From CAYXVJ01 sp050309435 (lineage in GTDB: Bacteria > Bacillota > Clostridia > Saccharofermentanales > Fastidiosipilaceae): a stretch of DNA of 64,000 bases. Made by a program: the position numbers and the translations under genes. Every line of letters begins with the position of its first letter. The stretch's first letter is position 1. Of this stretch, positions 34,101 to 43,287 are shown in pieces. Where the stretch lies: positions 1 to 64,000 of the forward strand of contig JBNRMJ010000002.1 in assembly GCA_050309435.1 (NCBI GenBank), read 5' to 3'. The notes beneath the pieces are model-generated. The model was not told where the DNA came from. It made no database searches and saw nothing but the letters and a program-made list of their open reading frames with translations.

Positions 34101-36299
34101 ATGAATTTAAACTGGACGATTCCACAGGAGGTCAAAGCGGCCCTCGCCCGGGAGCTGGCGGATCAGACACCGAAGTACGCCGTGCCCTACGATATCGACG
34201 AGAACGGTCTATTCATCGATAACGGCTGGCTGCTTGTTTATCCCGATCGCTTCGTTGTTTTGAAGGGTTTACAGGTAGTCGATGAAACGCTTCTGGCCGA
34301 TTGCGATTACATCGGCACGCAGGTCAACGTGGGGACCGCCTATCTGTTTTATCGGAAAGAAAACGAAGACTATCCCGTCCTGCGCTACTCCATGCGCCAC
34401 ATGGTGCGTATGTCTTATGTCGCCCGCGGTCTCCAGCTTATGCTCGAAGGCCGCGATGTGCAGGTTGTAAGCAGCGAACGGGAAAATTACTGTCCCGTAT
34501 GCGGACGGGCGCTGGGCGGTTCGAGTCGCTGTCGTAAGTGTCAGGATAAAGGAGGCAGCATCCGCCGGCTGGGCGATCTGATCAAAGATCTGCTTTTGCC
34601 TTTTAGCGGCTTGATGCTGATCATGCTGGCTATTTCGCTGATCAACGTCGGTCAGCGCTTCATCGAACGTTACTTCATCGATAATATCCTGATTCCGGCT
34701 AAGGGAACGCCGGCTCAGGTGACGGCCTTTGCCCTTATTACGCTGGCGGTTTTAAGCTTATCCATCACGCTGTCTATCGCACGTACCTATTACAGCAATA
34801 AGCTGGGTACCCGGCTGAGCCAGAACCTGCGCAATCGTGTCTTCGAGAAGATCAACCGTTTGCCACTCTCTTTTTTGGATAAACGGCAGGAAGGCGAGTT
34901 GATGAATCGCGTCATGCGCGATACGGAGATGGTTCGGCGTTTCGTCGAGAATGCCTTCGGCGAGATGGTTACGATGCTTATTACGGGTATTTTGATTATT
35001 GTAACCATGATGGCGATCAACCGGAACCTGGGCCTCATGATCCTGGCCTTCCTTCCGGCGGCCGCGGTTCTCGTACGGCTCTTCCACCGCCGCGAGCATC
35101 GTCTGTGGCGCCAGTCCTGGCGTCAAAGCGACCGCCTGAACAATCAGCTTCAGGACGTGATATCGGGTATTCGCATGGTCAAGAGTTTCGGCCGCGAAGA
35201 GCACGAAGTTGAGGGCTTTCTTCGCGAAAGCAACCGCCTTCGCGATATCAACCGCCGTAACGAGATCTTCTATGCGACGCTTTATCCTCTGGTCAGTCTG
35301 GTTTTGACCGGCGGCTCGATCGCCTTGATTTACTTCGGCGGTGCGGATGTCCTTGGCGGCCGCATGACTCCCGGCGAACTAAACCAGTTTATCGCCTATG
35401 CGGCGATGCTTTACGGTCCCCTTGGTTACATTACGAGGCTGCCGCGCATGATCATGCGCATGAATACCTCTGTGGATCGCATTTACGAGATTCTGGACGA
35501 GGACTCGGCGACCGAAGAAGCGGGTAAGGAAGTCGATATCGGAGGCGATATCCAAATTCGCGATCTAAGCTTCGGTTACAACAGTTATCAGCCTGTGCTC
35601 GAGAAGGTCAACCTTCATATCAAAGAAGGCGAAATGATCGGTCTGGTCGGAGCTTCAGGTGCAGGCAAGTCCACCTTGATCAATCTGATCATGAAACTTT
35701 ATTCTCGGGACGAAGGCGAGATTCTCATCGACGGGATAGATCTCTCGGATATATCGGCGGTATCGTACCACAAGCAGCTGGGTGTGGTTTTACAGGAATC
35801 CTTCCTCTTTTCCGGAACGATTATGGATAACATCCGTTTCGCCAATCCGGCGGCGAGCAGAGAAGAGGTCATCGAAGCGGCCAGACAAGCGAACGCGCAT
35901 GACTTTATCGTGAAGTTCCAGGACGGTTACGATACGTACATCGGGGAAGGCGGAGGCCGTCTTTCCGGCGGCGAGAAGCAGCGCATCGCGATCGCCCGTG
36001 CCATTCTCCATAATCCGAGACTGCTGATTCTCGATGAACCGACGTCCAGCCTCGATCTGGAGACCGAATACGTGGTTCAAGAAGCGCTGGCCCGCCTGAC
36101 CGAGGGGAAGACAAGCTTGATTATCGCCCACCGTCTGTCGACCTTACGCGAGGCCGATCGCATCGTGGTGCTCGACAAGCGAGGTATCGCGGAGGTCGGA
36201 TCGCACGACGAACTCATGCGAAAACAAGGCATTTATTACGATCTGGTCATGGCTCAGCTGGATCTGCACCGTGTCCGTGCAGTCGAGGATGCTTCCTGA
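34101..36299 (+). CDS. ABC exporter, second subunit with N-terminal extra domain and zinc ribbon
   Basis: A 732-residue exporter-fold ABC protein related to the one two genes upstream. It has an N-terminal cytoplasmic domain (about 1-125), a zinc ribbon CPVC-x(9)-CRKC, six membrane helices (about 160-450) and an ATPase domain with GASGAGKST, LSGGEKQ and LLILDEPTSSLD. Both subunits keep the catalytic Glu, so this is not a heterodimer with one dead site. The unit ABC - DUF1854 - ABC is closed by a terminator. The substrate cannot be predicted; neither a maturation enzyme nor a short precursor peptide gene is visible nearby. Confidence 0.9.
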   Translation: MNLNWTIPQEVKAALARELADQTPKYAVPYDIDENGLFIDNGWLLVYPDRFVVLKGLQVVDETLLADCDYIGTQVNVGTAYLFYRKENEDYPVLRYSMRHMVRMSYVARGLQLMLEGRDVQVVSSERENYCPVCGRALGGSSRCRKCQDKGGSIRRLGDLIKDLLLPFSGLMLIMLAISLINVGQRFIERYFIDNILIPAKGTPAQVTAFALITLAVLSLSITLSIARTYYSNKLGTRLSQNLRNRVFEKINRLPLSFLDKRQEGELMNRVMRDTEMVRRFVENAFGEMVTMLITGILIIVTMMAINRNLGLMILAFLPAAAVLVRLFHRREHRLWRQSWRQSDRLNNQLQDVISGIRMVKSFGREEHEVEGFLRESNRLRDINRRNEIFYATLYPLVSLVLTGGSIALIYFGGADVLGGRMTPGELNQFIAYAAMLYGPLGYITRLPRMIMRMNTSVDRIYEILDEDSATEEAGKEVDIGGDIQIRDLSFGYNSYQPVLEKVNLHIKEGEMIGLVGASGAGKSTLINLIMKLYSRDEGEILIDGIDLSDISAVSYHKQLGVVLQESFLFSGTIMDNIRFANPAASREEVIEAARQANAHDFIVKFQDGYDTYIGEGGGRLSGGEKQRIAIARAILHNPRLLILDEPTSSLDLETEYVVQEALARLTEGKTSLIIAHRLSTLREADRIVVLDKRGIAEVGSHDELMRKQGIYYDLVMAQLDLHRVRAVEDAS

Positions 36300-36340
36300 A
36301 ACATGGGAGTTCCCGATGTTCGCCTGAATCAGTCATAAAG

Positions 36341-36378
36341 AAAGCTCTGCAGCCGATGAACGGATGCAGAGCTTTTTT
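36341..36378. terminator. Bidirectional terminator between the ABC operon and the mannosidase operon
   Basis: AAAGCTCTGCA (36341-36351) pairs with TGCAGAGCTTT (36365-36375), followed by a T run on the plus strand; the minus-strand flank is also T-rich. It separates convergent operons. Confidence 0.85.
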
Positions 36379-36400
36379 GAATCGAGCCTGAATTTTTCGC

Positions 36401-39298
36401 TTACTCGGCCGGATCCAGAGCCAGGATAACTGTTGTTGACGCAAGAAGAGTCACTTCCGAACGGCCTTCGTTTTCCTTGACATCCCCGTCCTCCAGAGGA
36501 TTCAAGGCCAGGTTCACCGGCGTGACCGAGGCAAATTTCCCGGATTTACCGATGCTGACCTTTCCTTCTTCGGAGGCGGCGCTCACGGTCAAGAGGAGTT
36601 TGCCTCCGGCCGTTCTGGCATTAACGAGTTTCGCCTCGTTTAGTTCCAGATCAAGCAGGCTATCTGTCGCGGGCATGTCACCTTCGTGCACGGCCGCGGA
36701 GTAGTAGCGGAGCGGTCGCAGGGTCTTTTCGGCGAGCACGGCGAGGTTTGCTTCCTTATTGTCGCAAACTCCGATAGCGAAGCGGGTCTTGTGTTTGGCG
36801 TACTCGGGATAAGGATCCGGCGAATAGGTGGCGTTCAGCAGGCTTACGGCCAGACCGCTGTCATCGGCACGATAACCGTACTTCGACTCGCTTATTAAAA
36901 CCGTGCTGCGATCCTGATGGTCCGCCGCGGTAAAGCCGGAAGCGGGCATGTCCAGATTCATTTTGGCGCGTCTGACGAAACCGCCCGGCACGTCGCAGAT
37001 GAAGTCTTCAGCCTCGAGTGGAATATGGAATATCAAGAGCGGCACGGTGGTCAGTTCGTGCGTGGCCTCCTGCCAGTCGATCTCCGCTTCGTAACGTAAG
37101 ACAGCCTCTTCGCCCGTCAGGGAGACTCTCAGGTTAACGGAAGAGTTTCTGATGACCTGTTTGCATTCGAAGCCCCGGAGTTCTTTATCGTTACCGAATG
37201 GCCTCATTTCGACCATGCGGAAATCGCTGCACTTATGAATGTAGCGACCGATATTCCAGGCATTCGAGCTTCTGCGTTCGGTGTCGACCAGAACCATGCC
37301 GGCGCCTTCTGCGGAGGTGATACGCTCGGCTCCGGTCACCTTATCGATCAGGCTGATTAAACGACCGTTTTGAGAGGAGAATTCGGCGCGAAGCTTGCTG
37401 TTTTCCAGTACCACATTGTCAAAAGGTCTGGATGTGCGATGCGGCGGCTGATAGTAAATCGGATAGTTGCTCATCTCATCCTGATAGATCAAGATGCTCG
37501 TGTAACCGAAGGCGGGAACATCGGCTTCGACAAGAATGCGGAAGTATTTGTGATCCCAGTAGGTCTGCAGCTCGTGATCGATCAAGACGAAACTTAGCGG
37601 CTTGCCGTCGGCATCGGCCGCGTTCAAACGACGTATGTCGCCGGTCCAGTCCCAGACCGTGATTTCGAGATACTCTTTTCTGGCAAAGGCACTGCCGTTA
37701 AAGATATTAAAGACTCGTCCAAGTCCGCCGCCCAGAGCGCCTGTAGTGGCATAACCGTAGCGGCTCAGCCCGTAACCGGGACCCGCGCCTTCCGACTGGG
37801 CCAGACGCTCGAGTTCCGGCATCGCGAAGAGGGCGGACTTCTTATGATAGACCCCGGCCGTATCGATGCGCGATGCGATGGCTTCCAGTGCCTGATTCGT
37901 CCGGCTTTCCGCAGCGGCCAGCACCTCCTGATAAAGCCCCAGCGCATGGACTTTACTGTCGGGTGTGTTGGATCCGGTCAGAATATCGTGGAAGTGAGTG
38001 AAGAGGAGCTTTTGCCAGGCGGATTCGAAAATCTCTTCGTGATACTCCGTGCCGGCATAAAGATGAGCCAGACTTGCCCAGAGCTCGGCATCTCCCAGAG
38101 CCATCTCGCCGCGTCGATTGCCCTTTTTGATTTCGCTTTGGGTTGTGTAGCAACCCGCGAAGATAAAGTTTCTTTCACCGGTACGAAGAGGATATTTCTC
38201 GGGTGTTTGTTCCGCGATTTCGAAGAAGTCGGAGAATCTGCCGAAGCGAATCTTCGGGAATACCGGCCACTTCATCATATCCAGCGCTTTCTCGATATCC
38301 CGTCTGGTCGGTCCGCCGCCGTGATCGCCCACGCCGTAGACAATCAGACCGGTGCGAAGACCTCCGGAGCGTCTGCTGATATCGGGCAGACCCGTGCCGA
38401 TCAGAGGCGTGATGGCCGAGTTATACCAGTAAGGTTCGCGGTAAACGAGCACTTCTTTACCGGAGGGAGCCTGCCAGCGATAAAGCACGTCGTCGCCGTT
38501 ACTGCCGCGGCAGTGGTAATACCAGCGCACATCGCCCAGATTGTTCAAGGTAGGTACATGTTCGCTGTGACCGAAGGTGTCGGGAGAGAAGTCCAGGCGT
38601 AATGAAGCCGGATCCACGCCCCAATGCTCGGAAAGGTACTTTTTCGTGTAATGGATATGCTTGAGGAGCGAGTCTGTGGAAGGCATGTTTTTGTCCGTTT
38701 CGACCCAGGCAGAAGCCGTAATCTCCCAGCGTCCTTCGCGAATCCGCTCCATGATGGCGGGTTTGAGTTCAGGCGCGAAATCCTCGACGATCTTATAGCA
38801 GGATGCCTGCGACTGCGAGAAGTGGAAATCCGGATACTCGTCCATCAAACGCAGCATGGTGCGAAAGGTATTGATCGTGGCCGATACCGTCTCGTCCCAG
38901 CCCCACATCCAGTTCATGTCGAGATGAGCATGTGCGGCTAAAATCAATTCATAAGAAGCGGCTTCCTTAGCCAGAGGCAGTAAAAGCTTCTCGGCTTCTT
39001 CGCAAGCACGGTCCGTGAGAGCAGAGTCAAGACGGATCTGCTCCAGCAGATAGTCCATGGCGGCCTCGATGACTCCGACCATTTCGGCTTCTTTTGCTTC
39101 GTCGCTTTCGATCTCCGCCAGCCGCAAGACGTATTCGATCTCTGCGAGCACCCGTGTCTGCCAGGCGGTCGGCATCACCAGATGGTTCGCCTCTTCGCGC
39201 GGCATACCAAAGCTCTCTTCGTAGCGGTAGCGTTCGCGCATACCCGGTACGGAGGTTCTCAGCTGACGCAGTTTGGTAAATTGATCTTTCAATTTCAT
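36401..39298 (-). CDS. Alpha-mannosidase, glycoside hydrolase family 38
   Basis: A 965-residue GH38 alpha-mannosidase that releases mannose from oligosaccharides. There is no signal peptide, so it is cytoplasmic and should act on imported sugars. The N-terminal catalytic domain has AHAHLDMNWMWGWDET (metal-binding His and Asp) and LRLDFSPDTFGHSEHVP, where the Asp after SP is the expected nucleophile. The family's middle and C-terminal beta domains follow. The start at 39298 is chosen because GAGGAG stands 6 bases upstream; a longer in-frame start adds 19 residues overlapping the upstream gene. It is the last gene of the minus-strand operon regulator - GH38 - GH38. Confidence 0.93.
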   Translation of the reverse strand: MKLKDQFTKLRQLRTSVPGMRERYRYEESFGMPREEANHLVMPTAWQTRVLAEIEYVLRLAEIESDEAKEAEMVGVIEAAMDYLLEQIRLDSALTDRACEEAEKLLLPLAKEAASYELILAAHAHLDMNWMWGWDETVSATINTFRTMLRLMDEYPDFHFSQSQASCYKIVEDFAPELKPAIMERIREGRWEITASAWVETDKNMPSTDSLLKHIHYTKKYLSEHWGVDPASLRLDFSPDTFGHSEHVPTLNNLGDVRWYYHCRGSNGDDVLYRWQAPSGKEVLVYREPYWYNSAITPLIGTGLPDISRRSGGLRTGLIVYGVGDHGGGPTRRDIEKALDMMKWPVFPKIRFGRFSDFFEIAEQTPEKYPLRTGERNFIFAGCYTTQSEIKKGNRRGEMALGDAELWASLAHLYAGTEYHEEIFESAWQKLLFTHFHDILTGSNTPDSKVHALGLYQEVLAAAESRTNQALEAIASRIDTAGVYHKKSALFAMPELERLAQSEGAGPGYGLSRYGYATTGALGGGLGRVFNIFNGSAFARKEYLEITVWDWTGDIRRLNAADADGKPLSFVLIDHELQTYWDHKYFRILVEADVPAFGYTSILIYQDEMSNYPIYYQPPHRTSRPFDNVVLENSKLRAEFSSQNGRLISLIDKVTGAERITSAEGAGMVLVDTERRSSNAWNIGRYIHKCSDFRMVEMRPFGNDKELRGFECKQVIRNSSVNLRVSLTGEEAVLRYEAEIDWQEATHELTTVPLLIFHIPLEAEDFICDVPGGFVRRAKMNLDMPASGFTAADHQDRSTVLISESKYGYRADDSGLAVSLLNATYSPDPYPEYAKHKTRFAIGVCDNKEANLAVLAEKTLRPLRYYSAAVHEGDMPATDSLLDLELNEAKLVNARTAGGKLLLTVSAASEEGKVSIGKSGKFASVTPVNLALNPLEDGDVKENEGRSEVTLLASTTVILALDPAE

Positions 39299-39323
39299 AA
39301 AAGACTCCTCGTTGAATTCTTTC

Positions 39324-41777
39324 TTAAGCTTCGTTTGCGATGGGAAAGGCGACAAGTCCCTGGGACAAATCGGCCACTTCGGCGAGAGCCGTCTTCGGGT
39401 CTTTACTGTCGCCGAGCTTCAGTACGTAATCGAACTGATAAAATCCGCCGACCTCGGCCTTGAAATTTGTTTCCCAGAAATTATTCATCAGCCAGTTCCA
39501 GAGCGGTGCCCGATTGAGTTCGGTGTTCGCCTTGTCATGCAGCTTGATGGCATGTGCTTCGAGCCTGCCCAGCGTGACTAAAGGCGCGTCCTTCAACGCC
39601 AGAAGGAGCGAGCGCTCCGGTGTTTGCCAGGCCAGGCCGTATTGCCCCAGCCAGAACTCCTCGTTACTGCCCGGAAGCTGATCGATACCCGGTCGGAGCA
39701 CCGCCGCGGTCTTATCCATCCAGAGTTCGGCGTTCTCGCCGGCCGTGAAGGGAAGAGCCAGATAAACATTCTCCGGATCCCAGCAGCTCTCCTTATGCAG
39801 CCGTACGCTGACCTCGATCAGAGGCAGTTCGCGATAAGCCCGGATGAAAACCTGCCAGAACGAACAGCCGTCCAGTTCGTAATCCAGCTGCCGGGTCGTA
39901 TAAACAGAACCGTTTTCGACAAGCTTGAGGTCAGTCATAACGGCAAAGGAGCGCTTCGTCGCGGGAGCTTTCCGGTTACGGCCCATGCGCCTGCGCACAT
40001 CGGTCTGACTTCTGCTTCCGTCGGTTCGCTCCCGAACGCCGGTAAAGGGCGCGGCGGGGGCCGCTTTGGCGATCAGTTCCTCGCCGCTTCTTCTGTCTTT
40101 CAGCGACACGAGTCCGATGCCTTCCGCGAATTCAAGTTCGAAATAACGGGTTTTCGTCCGATAGAGAGTATCTTCGCCCGGATGGTCGATGTCCGCCACG
40201 CCGTCCGCTCCGATATAGGCGCGGTTTTTCGAGGTGACTGCCATGGCATCGGTCTTCGCTGCGCTCTTCATCTCGACATGCAGGGTTTCGCCGCTCTCCA
40301 TTTCGAGAGGGACGATCATGCGAAAACATCTGGCCGCGCGCTCGATCTGATAGTCGAGCGTGCCTTGTTTTTCCTCGCACCAGAGTTCAAAGCTCTCCCT
40401 CGGGTCAAAGAGCTTGCCTTCGATGGAATCCCAGTATTCGACTTCCAGCACGGCCTTGGACGAGATAGGTCTCGGGTGCGGATTCTTGATCACGAAGCGC
40501 TGTTTACGATCAACTTGAATACTGACTTCGCCAAGCTCGCGCAGGGTCGCATCCAGGCATTCCGAGATGGCGGTGTGCGCATTGGCCGCGTAGGCCTGCT
40601 TCTTTTGGTCGAGGGTTGCCACTTCGGCTGTCCAGGGTTCGGATATCGAAGAGGAGTAGCCCCAGGTGTGCTCGGAAAAGAGCATCATGTCTTCGAGGCC
40701 GCTGCCTAAACGGCTTTGGTAGTGGTCGCTTAATGGCGAAAGTTCCCGGCCAAGTTTTTTCACCAGGTGATAACGACGCTGGGCATCCTTGTACAGACTT
40801 ACCGCTTTCGGAGTCGAACCGATGCCGTCCGCCCACCAGTCGGTCCAGTCGCCGCTGTAAACGGGAATCTCGTCTCTGACGGTTTCGAGTCTGGCGAAGA
40901 AGTCGTCCAGCGTGGCCATTTTGACATTGAAACGACCCGGATGGCGTTCGTTTAACTTCCGGATACGCGGCAGAATCGCGGCAAAAGGCGGCGCATTGTC
41001 GGTGATCGCTCCCGAGACCACGAAGGGTACGAAGTTCCAGGGATATCCTTCTTCCTCCATATTGGCCAGGTAACGTTCCAGGCGTGTTTCCAGAATCATA
41101 AACTCGATTTCGTCGAGTTTATCTTCATCAGGCGGACCTTCTTCCGGTCTGGTCAGACGGGTCAGTTCGTCTTTAATCATGTAGGACGTGCCGCCCCGTG
41201 GGGCAAAGTGCAGTTCGTTGCCGAAATGGTAATGTTCGCCGTTCCAGACAAGAAGCTGATTGCCTTCGGGACCTTTCCAGTAGAAAGGCCGTTGTTTCAT
41301 GCCGCCCGGGAACATGCCGTGATGACTGTGCAGGCAGGAGAACAGACGGTTGACGCCGCAATCGGGCATCAGATCGGCCATGCCCCAGGACAAGCCGTTG
41401 ATATCGGCGATCATGCCCGCCTTGATATCTACGTCGATTCCCCTGCCAAACAGTTTTGCCTCTTCGAGATGCGTGCGTACCACGTCTTCGTCGGCCAGTT
41501 CGGTTAAATTCAGGTAAGTAGCCGATAGACCGATATTCCCCGAACGGACATAGGTTTCAAAGCGTTCGCGATCTTCCCGGCTGGCGAGCTGATAGAAATT
41601 TCTCGCCTGCCAGTGGTTTTCGCACTGCCACTTGAAATCCTTGTTCTCGGGCTTGTCGAGAATATCCAACACCTGGCGAATAAAGTCCGCATGCATCAGC
41701 ATGATTTTTTCCTGACGAGCGGTATAGCCGATATCGGTATGGGAATGGTGAATCAGATAAATATCCCACTGTCTCAA
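39324..41777 (-). CDS. GH38-like glycoside hydrolase (second mannosidase)
   Basis: An 817-residue protein of the GH38 N-terminal domain family, divergent from its neighbour. IYLIHHSHTDIGYTARQEKI has the metal-binding H-x-D, and AGMIADINGLSWGMADLM supplies the probable nucleophile Asp. Length and spacing are typical of this branch, often annotated as a GH38 hydrolase of unsettled specificity. The start is TTG at 41777, supported by GGGAGGAG 8 bases upstream and by the conserved strand beginning at residue 5; no in-frame ATG or GTG is available nearby. No signal peptide. It sits 39 bases after the regulator and 25 before the larger mannosidase, implying that both act on the same imported glycan. 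Confidence 0.88.
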   Translation of the reverse strand: MRQWDIYLIHHSHTDIGYTARQEKIMLMHADFIRQVLDILDKPENKDFKWQCENHWQARNFYQLASREDRERFETYVRSGNIGLSATYLNLTELADEDVVRTHLEEAKLFGRGIDVDIKAGMIADINGLSWGMADLMPDCGVNRLFSCLHSHHGMFPGGMKQRPFYWKGPEGNQLLVWNGEHYHFGNELHFAPRGGTSYMIKDELTRLTRPEEGPPDEDKLDEIEFMILETRLERYLANMEEEGYPWNFVPFVVSGAITDNAPPFAAILPRIRKLNERHPGRFNVKMATLDDFFARLETVRDEIPVYSGDWTDWWADGIGSTPKAVSLYKDAQRRYHLVKKLGRELSPLSDHYQSRLGSGLEDMMLFSEHTWGYSSSISEPWTAEVATLDQKKQAYAANAHTAISECLDATLRELGEVSIQVDRKQRFVIKNPHPRPISSKAVLEVEYWDSIEGKLFDPRESFELWCEEKQGTLDYQIERAARCFRMIVPLEMESGETLHVEMKSAAKTDAMAVTSKNRAYIGADGVADIDHPGEDTLYRTKTRYFELEFAEGIGLVSLKDRRSGEELIAKAAPAAPFTGVRERTDGSRSQTDVRRRMGRNRKAPATKRSFAVMTDLKLVENGSVYTTRQLDYELDGCSFWQVFIRAYRELPLIEVSVRLHKESCWDPENVYLALPFTAGENAELWMDKTAAVLRPGIDQLPGSNEEFWLGQYGLAWQTPERSLLLALKDAPLVTLGRLEAHAIKLHDKANTELNRAPLWNWLMNNFWETNFKAEVGGFYQFDYVLKLGDSKDPKTALAEVADLSQGLVAFPIANEA

Positions 41778-41816
41778 TGCTTTATCTCCTCCCGGAAACA
41801 GAAAGTTCGATCACTA

Positions 41817-42956
41817 TCAAAGGAACTTTAATTCGTGATCGCGTACCGGACCGAGACTGTAGCCGTTACTCAGTCTCGAAGGCAGTACCATCTGAACGTT
41901 ATCTTCTTCTTTTTTAATGATGCGATCCAAAATACTCACGCCCTGCCAGCCCATTTCCGCCTGAGGCTGAATGATGCGCGTCATGAATATGTTTCCCGTT
42001 TGAGATGAAGGACCGTCGTAGCCGACGATCGAGATATCTTCGGGAATGCGAAGCCCGAGTCTGTAAACGGCATTCATGGCCAGCTGGGCAAAGCTGTACT
42101 CCGTCGCGAAGATGCAGGTGATTTCGGGATGTTCTTTAATAAAGGACATAATGCATTCGCTGTCCGGCTCGATTTCAGGCGACACGTCCAGGTGAGAGAT
42201 GCCGTCCAGAGAAAACGTTAAAAAGAGACTTTCGTTCCACAGCAGTTTTTCGCGCAGGAAAGCATCGCGAAAGCCGGCGAAGCGGTCGCTAAGCGAGGTG
42301 GCACTGTTGACGGGGTTGGAGAGATAGGCAATATGCTGATGTCCCAGAGCAATCATTTCGCGTGTCGTGTTGAGACTTGCATCGTAATTGTCCGAACCGA
42401 TGAAGGAGGTGTTGATGCCTTTCATCTGGCGGTCGATGATCACAACGGGATAACCGTCCAGGATCAGACGAAGGAGATAGGCATTGAAAAAGTCGTTATG
42501 CTGGGGCATGAGTATGAGACCGCTGCAGCCCGCGTCATAAAGCTTCTTGATAGATTTCGTTTCATCTTCCGAATGGCTGAGCGAACGTCTCAGTAAAAAG
42601 TTATAGTCGTGATCCCGGGCGCCTTCTTCAACGCCCATGACCAGTTCCATGGCGAAATTGTCGGAAAAGGTGGGTACGATCAAGCCGATTTGAAGTGGAT
42701 TTCTGCGTGATGCGGACATGGAAGCCGCCGCAGGCTCTTCGCGACTCAATACAAAGGAGCCTCTCCCGGGCGTTCGTTCGATGTAACCGTCTGCCTGCAG
42801 CATTTCCATGGCTCGCCTGGACGTGATGCGACTGACGCTGTAATCCGCGGCGATAGAGGTTTCGCTGGGCAGTTTGCTTCCGCTGTTCAGTATGCCGGCT
42901 TGTATGTCAGATACAAAATCCCGGTAAATTTGCATATATAGAGGTTCGTCCGACAT
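41817..42956 (-). CDS. GntR-HTH / LacI-type regulator of the mannoside locus
   Basis: A 379-residue regulator with a GntR winged helix (LYMQIYRDFVSDIQAG, LPSETSIAADYSVSR, ERTPGRGSFVL) and a LacI-type effector domain (IGLIVPTFSDNFAMELVMG, GLILMPQHNDFF, VVIIDRQMKGI, SIVGYDGP). ATG 42956 is chosen because the HTH begins at once and AAAGG stands upstream; the frame runs open further back without protein-like sequence. It is the first gene of the minus-strand mannosidase operon and is divergent from the sugar importer. It is closely similar in motifs to the regulator at 8374-9492, so the two are paralogues that probably read different sugars. Likely sites are a palindrome in front of the importer and TATAAC repeats in front of its own gene. 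Confidence 0.92.
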   Translation of the reverse strand: MSDEPLYMQIYRDFVSDIQAGILNSGSKLPSETSIAADYSVSRITSRRAMEMLQADGYIERTPGRGSFVLSREEPAAASMSASRRNPLQIGLIVPTFSDNFAMELVMGVEEGARDHDYNFLLRRSLSHSEDETKSIKKLYDAGCSGLILMPQHNDFFNAYLLRLILDGYPVVIIDRQMKGINTSFIGSDNYDASLNTTREMIALGHQHIAYLSNPVNSATSLSDRFAGFRDAFLREKLLWNESLFLTFSLDGISHLDVSPEIEPDSECIMSFIKEHPEITCIFATEYSFAQLAMNAVYRLGLRIPEDISIVGYDGPSSQTGNIFMTRIIQPQAEMGWQGVSILDRIIKKEEDNVQMVLPSRLSNGYSLGPVRDHELKFL

Positions 42957-43152
42957 GGCCCTGACCTTTCTTCGGTTCGGATCTTGACAAAACAACATTG
43001 TCTTAACATTTGCCATAAAGTATAACATATATAACAGTTTGATGTGAAGATACAAAGGAATGCTGTATGTTACCGATCTTTTAGTAAATGTGCGAGGGCT
43101 ATTGTCAATACTATGTGCAAAAGATATAATTAAAGAGTCTTTGAAATTCATC

Positions 43153-43181
43153 TTGTTGTTAATTGTAGTTTTGTATATAAT
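43153..43181 (+). promoter_or_regulatory. Promoter of the sugar importer operon
   Basis: TTGTTG (43153-43158) and TATAAT (43176-43181) are 17 bases apart, about 107 bases before the first permease gene. The operator palindrome lies about 25 bases downstream, suited to roadblock repression. Confidence 0.65.
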
Positions 43182-43206
43182 GACTTCAATTAAGACGGCA
43201 AGCTAA

Positions 43207-43218
43207 TTGTTATAACAA
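43207..43218. promoter_or_regulatory. Palindromic operator TTGTTATAACAA
   Basis: A perfect 12-base palindrome downstream of the importer promoter. The TATAAC half also recurs upstream of the divergent regulator gene, so it is a probable site for that GntR/LacI-type protein. Confidence 0.55.
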
Positions 43219-43287
43219 ATAGCATAAAGTCGTTCGGCACATGTACGGGAGCGCTTTTCTTCCGTGCTAACAAGGAGGAGACGGAAT

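Larger units (their letters stand above)
42957..43287. promoter_or_regulatory. Divergent control region of the mannoside locus
   Basis: This 331-base, AT-rich region holds no gene. It separates the regulator/mannosidase operon (minus) from the importer operon (plus). It contains a good plus-strand promoter (43153-43181), the palindrome TTGTTATAACAA (43207-43218), and near 43021-43036 two TATAAC copies 9-10 bases apart that could serve the minus-strand promoter. An inverted GACAA/TTGTC pair lies close to 42986-43002. Confidence 0.6.
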
